Shown here: piece after piece, positions 1 to 8,100 of the stretch
How the letters are laid out: each line of letters starts with the position of its first letter
Numbering within the stretch: position 1 is the first letter of the stretch
Source: Streptomyces mutabilis
GTDB lineage: Bacteria; Actinomycetota; Actinomycetes; Streptomycetales; Streptomycetaceae
Assembly (NCBI RefSeq): GCF_014649815.1
Contig: NZ_BMTT01000001.1
Location: forward strand, 248,001-312,000
Length of the DNA stretch: 64,000 nucleotides
Direction: 5' to 3'
The notes under the pieces: model-generated
The model's database searches: none
Seen by the model: the letters and a program-made list of their open reading frames with translations, nothing else
What the model was told of the DNA's origin: nothing
Made by a program: the position numbers and the translations under genes

Positions 1-1843
1 GGACGGTCAGGTCGGCCGGGGTGGCGGCACCGGCGCGGTCCTTGACGTGGACGGTGAGCGTGTACCGCTCCTCCTCCTTGACCAGCCCGACCGCCGTGTG
101 CGCGACGGGCGTGCCGTCCGCGCCGGACGCCACGATCCGTCCGCTCGTCGTCCCGACGGGAGCCTTGGCACCGTCACCGGTGACGGTGGTGGAGGCGGTG
201 CCGTGCGCGGGCACGGTGAGGGTGGTGTCGGCGAGGGTGGCGACGCCCTCGGGGGCGCCCTGCACGGACAGCCTCAACTCGACGTCGTCGGCTGAGAAGT
301 TGGAGTAGGTGACGGTGCGGGTCACCGGCTCGTTCGCGTCGTACGGCCAGGAGTAGTGGCCGAGGTCGGCGCTTCCGGTGGCGGTGACCTCGGTGCCGAT
401 CGCGTCCGGCACGCTGACCCGGCCCGCGCCCAGCCGGTAGGCGGAGTCGTCGAGCCGCTTCGAGGTGGACATCAGCGCGTCCTTCAACTGCGCGCCGGTC
501 CAGTCGGGGTGCCGCTCGGCGAGCAGGGCGGCCACGCCGGAGACGTGCGGCGTGGCCATCGACGTACCGTCCATGGAGGTGTAGTCGCCGCTGCCCTCGG
601 CGAGCCGGGAGCGGGCGGCGAGGATGCCGACGCCCGGGCCCGACAGGTCGGGCTTGAGGGCGTCGTCCCCGTACCGTGGCCCGGCGCTGGTGAACCAGGC
701 GGCCCGGTCGGCGGAGTCGACGGCGCCCACGGTCAGGGCGGAGTCGGCGGCGCCGGGCGAGCCGATGGAGGAGGGGGAGCCGGTGTTCCCCGCGGCGATG
801 ACGAAGAGGGCGCCGGTCTCGCGGGACAGGGCGTCGACGGCTTGTGCCATGGGGTCGGTGCCGTCGCTGGGCTCGGTGGAGCCGAGGCTCATGGAGACGA
901 TGTCGGCGTCCACGTCCCGGGCGGCCCACTCCATGCCGGCGATGATCTGGGACTCGCTGCCCGTGCCCTGGTCGGACAGGACCTTGCCGACCGCGAGGGT
1001 CGCGCCGGGCGCGACGCCCTTCTCCTTGCCGTCGGAGGCCGCGCCGCTGCCGCCGACGGTGGAGGCGACGTGCGTGCCGTGGCCGTGCCGGTCGGCGACC
1101 TCCTCACCCGGTATGAAGCTGCGGCTCTGCGCGACGCGGCCGTCCAGGTCGGGATGGCCGGCGTCCACGCCGCTGTCCAGCACGGCCACCGTGACGCCCT
1201 TGCCGGTGAGCCCGGCCTCCCAGGCCTCGGGCGTGCCGATCTGCGCGTTGGACTCGGCCATGGCGGCGCTGACCCGCCCGTCGAGCCACACGCCGTCGAT
1301 GGTGGTGCCCCGACGGGTGAATTCCCGCCAGAATGTACGGCCCTTGTCCGCCTCGACGGCGACCCCGCGCACGCTGGGCAGCGACCGCGTCCGCTCGGCC
1401 CCCTTCAAGGCGGCGGCCCGGGCACCCTTCCCGTAGGTCACGATCAGCGGCAGCTCGCCGGTCTCGCTGTCGGCGAGCCCCTGCTCCAGCAGTTCCCCGA
1501 TGTCGAAGAGCCGTGCGTCGAGGCTGCCGTCGCGCAGGTACGGCAACGCCTCGTCGGGCACGACCGTGGTCCGGCCGCCGGTGCTGCGGGTGTGCACGGC
1601 GCCGGTGGCGCCCTCGGGCCGCTCGACCGTGACGGTCCTCCGGCCGCCGCCGAGATCGCCCACGGCCACCCGGTCGCCGGTGACGAGGGTGACGGTGCGG
1701 GTGGCGTCGCGGGCGTTCGCGGACGGGGTGCCGGTCGCCGCCCCGGGCGGCTCCTGCGCCGCCGCCGTACCGGCCGGCAGCAGCGCGATCACGAGCCCCG
1801 CCGACAGGAGGGTCGCTCCGCGTCTGACTGGTCCTCTGGTCAT
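1..1843 (-). CDS. Secreted S8 (subtilisin-like) serine protease, C-terminus cut by window edge
   Basis: Translation from the ATG at 1843 runs open to the window edge (about 614 residues). It begins with an Arg-containing N-terminus and a hydrophobic stretch ending near AAAQ, which fits a signal peptide. A propeptide-like segment precedes a subtilisin domain holding all three catalytic motifs: Asp in VAVLDSGVDAGHP, His in HGHGTHVAS and Ser in GTSMATPHVSG. An oxyanion-type AAGNTGSP segment lies between them. After the catalytic domain a beta-rich region with YSNFSADDVELRLSV resembles the C-terminal domains of large secreted streptomycete peptidases. It is probably exported and degrades extracellular protein. 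It is divergent from the plus-strand system starting at 2069. The true C-terminus is outside the window. Confidence 0.93.
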   Translation of the reverse strand, partial: MTRGPVRRGATLLSAGLVIALLPAGTAAAQEPPGAATGTPSANARDATRTVTLVTGDRVAVGDLGGGRRTVTVERPEGATGAVHTRSTGGRTTVVPDEALPYLRDGSLDARLFDIGELLEQGLADSETGELPLIVTYGKGARAAALKGAERTRSLPSVRGVAVEADKGRTFWREFTRRGTTIDGVWLDGRVSAAMAESNAQIGTPEAWEAGLTGKGVTVAVLDSGVDAGHPDLDGRVAQSRSFIPGEEVADRHGHGTHVASTVGGSGAASDGKEKGVAPGATLAVGKVLSDQGTGSESQIIAGMEWAARDVDADIVSMSLGSTEPSDGTDPMAQAVDALSRETGALFVIAAGNTGSPSSIGSPGAADSALTVGAVDSADRAAWFTSAGPRYGDDALKPDLSGPGVGILAARSRLAEGSGDYTSMDGTSMATPHVSGVAALLAERHPDWTGAQLKDALMSTSKRLDDSAYRLGAGRVSVPDAIGTEVTATGSADLGHYSWPYDANEPVTRTVTYSNFSADDVELRLSVQGAPEGVATLADTTLTVPAHGTASTTVTGDGAKAPVGTTSGRIVASGADGTPVAHTAVGLVKEEERYTLTVHVKDRAGAATPADLTV

Positions 1844-2068
1844 CCACGTCTCTCTTCGTGTCGTCGTAGAGTGCTGTGACGATTGCTGGGAGCAGTCTCA
1901 CGGGGCCTGTCGGGCTGAGGAGTTGACCAGGGGTGGCGGTTTGGCGCCCTGGCGGGTTTCCGCCAGCCCCGCGCGGGACCGGCGGCGGAAGACGGGACAC
2001 CGCCGAGTACCGTCCGTCACAATGAGGTCCCGCACGGGTAGGACGGCACACGGGGAGCGAACGGCTTC

Positions 2069-2425
2069 ATGGACCGGTTGGTCGAGTTCAGCACCGAGGA
2101 CGGTGCGCGGGTGGTCGTCGAGGGCGTCGAGGACGAGGACGGCGCGCGACTGGTCTCGCGCGGTGACGGACCGGCACGGGCGGCGCGCACCTTCGAGGCT
2201 TCCCTGGAGGGCGTGCGGGCGGCGGCCGGGTCCGCGCTGCGGGTGTTCCGGGACGGCTCGCTCAGACCCGACTCGGTGGAGCTGGAGTTCGGGGTGAAAC
2301 TGACCGCGGAGACCGGCGCGGTCATCGCGAAGGGGGCGGCCGAGGGGCATCTGGTGGTGAGGCTGAGCTGGTCGCCCCAGCACCTGGAGCGTCCGGAGGG
2401 ACCGGACGCCGCGGGCCGGTCATGA
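2069..2425 (+). CDS. Trypco1 (CU044_2847 family) protein
   Basis: This 118-residue protein begins MDRLVEFSTEDGARVVVEG and has the compact beta-rich pattern ending in GHLVVRLSW typical of the trypsin-co-occurring domain 1 family. Members are small and usually sit beside a trypsin-like or VMAP gene. Here the stop overlaps the start of such a gene by 4 bp, implying translational coupling. The role is not known from experiment; the family is thought to be an accessory or adaptor of NTP-dependent conflict systems. No membrane segment or signal peptide is visible. Confidence 0.8.
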   Translation: MDRLVEFSTEDGARVVVEGVEDEDGARLVSRGDGPARAARTFEASLEGVRAAAGSALRVFRDGSLRPDSVELEFGVKLTAETGAVIAKGAAEGHLVVRLSWSPQHLERPEGPDAAGRS

Positions 2426-4086
2426 CCGGTGCCGCGTGGCACGCCCGCGTCGAGTGCGGCACGGAGGTCGGCGCCGGGTTCCTCGTCTCGAGGCGCCGGG
2501 TGCTCACCTGCGCGCATGTCGTCAGGTGGAGCGAGGACGCCACGGTCACGGTGACCTTTCCCGGCCACCGGGAGCTGGGCGAGCTGTCCGCCGCGGTCGC
2601 CGTGCACGGCGGCTGGCGGGGCGGCGCCGCCGACCGCGGCGACCTGGCCGTACTGGAGCTGGAGCGTGCAGTGCCGCTCACCCCGGCCGCATTCGCCCGC
2701 CCCGGCGCGGAACGGTCCGTACCCGCACCCGAGTTGGTCGCCTACGGCTTCCCGAAGGGGTACGACGAGGGCATGCTCGCCTCCTACCGGGCCGTGCCCG
2801 GCCCGCTGATCTCGGACGAGTGGGTCCAGTTGGAGGCACTGACGGGGCACGGGCAGCCGCTGGCGGCCGGGTTCAGCGGGGCGGCGGTGACACTGGCCGA
2901 CGGCACGGTCGTCGGCATGGTCTCGGCGGTCGCGGGCGCCAGGGACGTACGCGTCGGCCGGATGCTGCCCGTCGAGGTCATGGCGCGCTACTGGCCCGAA
3001 CTCGGCGAGCTGGTGCCCACGCCCGGGCACCGGTCGGACGCGCGCAGGCGGCTGTACGCACTGCTGCGCCGCGCCGAGGAGGCCGGCCTGGCGTGCGAAC
3101 CGAACCGGCTGTACGTCTCCGCCATGGACGACTTCGCCCCGTCGCCGCCCGAAGGCGGTTTCGCCTCCCTGCGGGAAGCCGCCGCCTACGTCCAGTGGGA
3201 GGTGACGGAGCCGGGCGCCGTGGCCCGGTTCGCCGACCGGCTGGAGGAACTGCTGGAGGAACGGCCGCACGCCCTCCCGCCGCGGCCCGCGACGTGGTCG
3301 CCGATCGTCGTGGAGATCGACCACAGCGGGGCCGGCGCCGACCAGGTCACCGTCGAGGTGTCGGCCTACCGGGACGGGCGGCGCCGCCCGGTGGGCTCGC
3401 GCCGGATGGCCCGGAGCGCGGTGCGGGCCTTCGTGCAGGAGCGCATCGACGAGGCGTTCACCCAGCTCGATCCCGGCGCCGAGGAACTGATCACCTTCGT
3501 ACTGCCGCGCGAGTGGCTCAACGAACCGGTCGCGCACTGGGCGTGCAGCGAGGACGACCCCACCCCGCTCGGCTGCGCCTACCCGCTGGTCGTCACCGAC
3601 CGGTACCGCCACCGCAGTGGACGACTCCGCCACCAGCTGCGCAAGAGGTGGCGCGAACTCGGCGTCAGCCCGGGCGGGAAGCTGCACCGCGTCGAATGCG
3701 GGACCCGGGAGCGGCCGGCCGGGCTGCGCAAGCGGCTGCGGGACGAGGCGGAGCTGGCCGGTTTCGCCGCCCCGCCCCCGGCGGCCCGGGAGCACTTCGA
3801 GGTCGGCCTCAACCTCCCCGTCCCGGTACTGCTGTGGCCGCGCAGGGGCTGCCCCGGCGACGGGCACGACGGCGCCTGCTCCGGCACCGCGTTCCTCGAC
3901 GAACTCGCCGTGTCCGTGGCTGGGGTCCCGCCGTCCGAACTCCCCCGTCTGGTCATGGAGCTGCGCGAGACGGCGGACGCGGCCGACGTCCCGGACGAGC
4001 ACTGGGCGAGGGACGTCCAGCTGCTGTGGGACGACCCGCGCTGCTTCGCCGAGCCCGCCGCCCTGCTGCACTCACCCGTCGGCTGA
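2422..4086 (+). CDS. Trypsin-like protease fused to VMAP-type C-terminal region
   Basis: This is a 554-residue protein. Residues 1 to about 190 form a trypsin-like fold with His32 in LTCAHVV, Asp74 in RGDLAVLEL and the nucleophile in GFSGAAV. No signal peptide is present, so it acts in the cytoplasm. The remaining 360 residues contain PPRPATWSPIVVEIDHSG, a VTVEVSAYRDGRRRPVGS beta segment and the EWLNEPVAHWAC stretch typical of the vWA-MoxR-associated protein (VMAP) C-terminal domain. It overlaps the Trypco1 gene and precedes the MoxR gene by 57 bp, forming the protease/effector arm of a ternary system. The inferred role is regulated cleavage of a target on a conflict or stress signal; the substrate is unknown. 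Confidence 0.85.
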   Translation: MTGAAWHARVECGTEVGAGFLVSRRRVLTCAHVVRWSEDATVTVTFPGHRELGELSAAVAVHGGWRGGAADRGDLAVLELERAVPLTPAAFARPGAERSVPAPELVAYGFPKGYDEGMLASYRAVPGPLISDEWVQLEALTGHGQPLAAGFSGAAVTLADGTVVGMVSAVAGARDVRVGRMLPVEVMARYWPELGELVPTPGHRSDARRRLYALLRRAEEAGLACEPNRLYVSAMDDFAPSPPEGGFASLREAAAYVQWEVTEPGAVARFADRLEELLEERPHALPPRPATWSPIVVEIDHSGAGADQVTVEVSAYRDGRRRPVGSRRMARSAVRAFVQERIDEAFTQLDPGAEELITFVLPREWLNEPVAHWACSEDDPTPLGCAYPLVVTDRYRHRSGRLRHQLRKRWRELGVSPGGKLHRVECGTRERPAGLRKRLRDEAELAGFAAPPPAAREHFEVGLNLPVPVLLWPRRGCPGDGHDGACSGTAFLDELAVSVAGVPPSELPRLVMELRETADAADVPDEHWARDVQLLWDDPRCFAEPAALLHSPVG

Positions 4087-4143
4087 CCCGGCTCGCCCCG
4101 CACAGGAACCACCCGCCGCACCGATCGCTCGGAGAGAAGAACC

Positions 4144-5169
4144 ATGCCCCTGTGGCCCGTCTACACCGGCGCGCCGGACCCGCACGACGGCATCACCAGG
4201 CTGCCCCCGCCCCCGCCCTGGCGTGACTTCGACGGCCGCCCGCTGCTGGATCCCCCGGACGACGACGGCGACTTCGCGCACGCCTCCCCCGACCGCGCCC
4301 ACCGCGCCACGACCTACCAGGCGACCGAGCGCACCGTGCAGTTGGTCAACGCGGCCCTCTACCTGCGGCGGCCGCTGCTGGTCACCGGCCCGCCGGGCAC
4401 CGGCAAGTCGTCCCTTGCCTACGCGGTCGCGCGGGAACTGCGGCTCGGGCCGGTCCTCAGGTGGAACATCACCAGCCGCAGCACCCTCCACGACGGCCTC
4501 TACACCTACGACCCGCTCTCCCGCCTCTACGCCGCGCGCCGGACCGCCGAACACCCCGGCCACCCGGCCGGCGGCACCGGCGTCGAGGACCACCTGCGCC
4601 TCGGCCCGCTCGGCACCGCCCTGCTGCCCTACGCCCGCCCCCGCGCCCTGCTCATCGACGAGATCGACAAGAGCGACCTCGACCTGCCGAACGACCTCCT
4701 GCACGTCCTGGAGGAGGGCCAGTACGAGATCCCCGAACTCGTGCGCGCCTCGCGGGACATCCCAGGCGGGCGGGCCGAGGTGCTCATCGACGGCACCGAC
4801 CAGCGGGTGCCCGTCGAACGCGGCCGGGTCCGCTGCAACGCCTTCCCGTTCGTCGTCCTCACCAGCAACGGCGAGCGCGAGTTCCCCCCGGCCTTCCTGC
4901 GCCGCTGCGTCTCGCTGCGCCTGCGGCAGCCGGACGACGACCACCTCGCCGAGATCGTCCGCGCCCACCTGGGCGAGCCCGACGGATACGCCCGGCAGCT
5001 GATCGACCGGTTCCTGTCCCGCGTGGGCAGCGGAGAACTGGCCACCGACCAGCTCCTCAACGCCATCTACCTGGCCCGCTCCTCCGGCCTGGGCACCGAG
5101 TCCCTGGACGAGCTGGCGGAACAGCTGATGCCCTACCTGGGCCGGTCCCCGCAGCCCGACGCCTTCTGA
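4144..5169 (+). CDS. MoxR-type AAA+ ATPase
   Basis: The protein has 341 residues. Walker A is GPPGTGKSS near residue 82 and Walker B is LLIDEIDK near residue 172, followed by the FPFVVLTSNGEREFPPAFLRRC segment carrying sensor 1 and the arginine-finger region. The arrangement is MoxR/RavA-like. Such ATPases act with vWA-domain partners as chaperone-like remodelling machines, and the next gene supplies a vWA-like region. Start is supported by GGAGAGAAGA just upstream. Its stop TGA (5167-5169) overlaps the ATG of the next gene by one base, so the two are almost certainly co-translated. Confidence 0.93.
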   Translation: MPLWPVYTGAPDPHDGITRLPPPPPWRDFDGRPLLDPPDDDGDFAHASPDRAHRATTYQATERTVQLVNAALYLRRPLLVTGPPGTGKSSLAYAVARELRLGPVLRWNITSRSTLHDGLYTYDPLSRLYAARRTAEHPGHPAGGTGVEDHLRLGPLGTALLPYARPRALLIDEIDKSDLDLPNDLLHVLEEGQYEIPELVRASRDIPGGRAEVLIDGTDQRVPVERGRVRCNAFPFVVLTSNGEREFPPAFLRRCVSLRLRQPDDDHLAEIVRAHLGEPDGYARQLIDRFLSRVGSGELATDQLLNAIYLARSSGLGTESLDELAEQLMPYLGRSPQPDAF

Positions 5170-8100
5170 TGCCCGCCGACCGGCCCGGCCCACCGGACCC
5201 CCTGCCCCGCCTGGCCGACATCCTCGGCCGGGCGTCCTCGGGTGCCCGCCCCACACCGCTGGAACTGGCGGAACTGTTGTGGCTGGCGGGGCACATGGAG
5301 CCCGCGGACCAAGACTCGCCGGGCCCGTCGGAGGAGCCGCACCCACCGGCCCCGCTGGCCGACCGGCAGCCCCCGGAGCCCGCCCCGCCGCCCGCGACCG
5401 GCCCGGCGGCGCTGCGGCCCCGCGAGCCGCGGCGGGAGAACGGGCGGGGCCGGCCGGCCCCCGCGCCTGCGGCATCCGGGACGCCCGGCCCCCGCAGCCC
5501 CCTGCGCCTGCCCGCCCAGGCGCCGCCCGCGGGGACGGCGACGGCCGAACCGCACAGTGCCCTGCTCGTCCCCGCCCCGCCGATGCTGCCCCACCCGTTG
5601 GCGATCCAGCGGTCGCTGCGCCCGCTCAAACGCCGCGCGAACGCCCCGGTGGGCCGGGAAGTGGACGAGTCCGCGACCGCCGACCGCATCGCCCGGCTGG
5701 GCGTCGACCCCGAGTGGTGGCTGCCGGTGCTGCGCCCGGTGCGGGAGCGGTGGCTGCGTTTGAGCTTGGTGCACGACACGGGACCCACGATGCCCGTGTG
5801 GCAGCCCCTGGTGCGGGAACTGCACACCGCGCTCGCCCAGTCGGGCGTCTTCCGCACCGTCACCCTGCACCGGGCCGAGGCCGACGGCACCGTCCGCGAC
5901 AACGGAGCCGAGGCACCCGCCGACGGCCGTACCGTCACCCTGCTGATCAGCGACTGCATGGGCCCCCAGTGGCGGGAGAGCCCGGCAGGCACGCGGTGGT
6001 TCGCCACGCTGCGCCGCTGGGCCCGGCACACGCCCCTCGCCGTCCTCCAGCCGCTGCCCGAGCAGCTGTGGCGGGACACCGCGCTGCCGCCCGTCGCCGG
6101 CCGACTGTCCGCCCCGCACCGGGCGGCGCCCAGCGCGGCGCTCGACTTCACGCCGTACGACACCACCGTCCCCCGGGCCCCCAGGGGGGCCACGCACGTC
6201 CCGGTGCTGGAGCCGGGCCCCGAGTGGCTGGCGAACTGGGCGTCCCTGGTCGCGAGCCCGGGCGGCACCGAGTACGCGGGCGCGGCAGCCGTCCTGCACC
6301 ACCCGCTGCCGGCCGACGCCGAGGACCGCACCGACCTCTCGCGGCTGTCCGCGCGGGAACTGGTCCTGCGTTTTCGGGCGAACGCCTCCCCGCCGGCCTT
6401 CCGGCTGGCCGGCCACCTCGCGCTGGGGCGCCCCGACCTGCCGGTGATGCGGCTGGTGCAGGCCGCCGTCGAACCCGACCCGCTCCCGAGTCACCTCGCC
6501 GAGGTCATCCTCAGCGGCCTGCTCTCCACCGTCCCCGGGCCACCCGGTTCGTACGCGTTCCGACCCGGCGTCCGCGAACTGCTCCTGCGCGGGCTGCCCC
6601 GCACCGCCCGCGACCGCACCCACGAGCTGCTGCTGCGCACCGGGGGCCTGATCGACGAGCGCGCGGGACGCTCGCCAGGCGAGTTCAGCGCGCTGATCCC
6701 CTCCCGGGACGGGACCGAACGCGCCAACGGGAACGAGACGTTCGCGGCGATCAGCCAGGAAAGCGCACGACAGCTCGCCGCGCGCGCCCGGCCGCCGGCC
6801 GCGTCGCCCTTCCCGCCCGCGCCGGCCGCGCGCTACCGGCCGGTGCGTCGGCTCTCGCCGGCCGGGAGGATGTGGCTGGCGGAGGACACCGAGACCAACC
6901 GGACGGTGACGGTCCGGCTGCACGACCCGCTCCCCGGACCCGCGGCGCGCCGGGCGTTCGTGCGCGGTGTCCGGCGCCTGACGCGGATCGACCACCCCAA
7001 CGTGGTGACCGTCCTCGACGGCGGTGTCGAGGAGGACGTCCCGTACGTCGTCATGGAGTACCTGGACGGCATCGCGCTGAACGCGCTCGTCCGCTCGAAC
7101 GGCCGGCGGCTGCCGCCGCCGCTCACGGTGTCGGTGGGGGCGCAGCTCGCCCGCGCGCTCGGCGCCCTGCACGCGGCGGGTACCACGCACGGCCATCTGG
7201 AGGCGTCCCGGGTCGTCCTGCTGCCGGACGGCACGGCCCGGCTCAGCCTCTTCGAACCGGGGCGCACCTCCGGCCCGGCAGGGCACTCCGAGGACCTGCG
7301 GGCCCTGTGCGACGTCATGCTGCTGCTGACGTCGGGAACCTCGCGCCTGACCGTCCCGATCGAGTCCCGTCGGCTGGACCGGCTGCCCGAGGCCCTGCGC
7401 ATCGACTACGCGCACGCCTTCGACCAGCTGATGTTCCCGTCGCTGGAGACCCAGACCCGGGGCCGGGACCTGCTCACGCATCCCGGCCTGCTCACGCGGG
7501 CCCGGGAGGCGTACGAGCCGCGCCGGTACCGCGCCCTGGGCCCGCTGCGGGTCGACCTCCCGGACGGCTCCCCCACGCTGCCGCCCGCCGTCCGCGCGCT
7601 GCTCGCCACTCTGCTGCTCAAGCCCGGCCGCACGGTGACGCACGAGGAGCTGCGGTGGGGGCTGTGGGACCCGGGTGACGAGCCGCGCGACCCGCGGGCC
7701 GAGGTGACCGGGGCGGCCGGGGAACTGGCGGCCCTCCTGGGGCCGGGCGTACTGGTGACGTCGGCCCACGGCTACGCCCTGCACACCAGCGCCGACCACG
7801 TGGACGTGGTGCACTGCGACGAACTGGTGCGCCGCGCCGACGCGGCGGCTCTGGAGGGCTCGCCGGCCGAGGCCCGCGACCTTGTCACACAGGCGCTGGC
7901 GCTGTGGCACGGCCCGGAGCCCCTGGCGGACGTGCCGGGCCCCGCTGCCCGCACCGCCCGCACCCGCCTGGCCCGCCTGCGCCTCGCCCTGCACACCAAG
8001 CGGGCCGAACTCGACCTGACTCTCGGCGACTACGACCGGGCCGCCACCGATCTGGCCGGTCTGCTGCGCGCGCACCCGCACCGCGAGGACTTCCGCCGCC

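Noticed and set aside
356-1879. Plus-strand open frame of 507 codons
   Set aside because: Antisense to the S8 protease, whose catalytic motifs are unmistakable.
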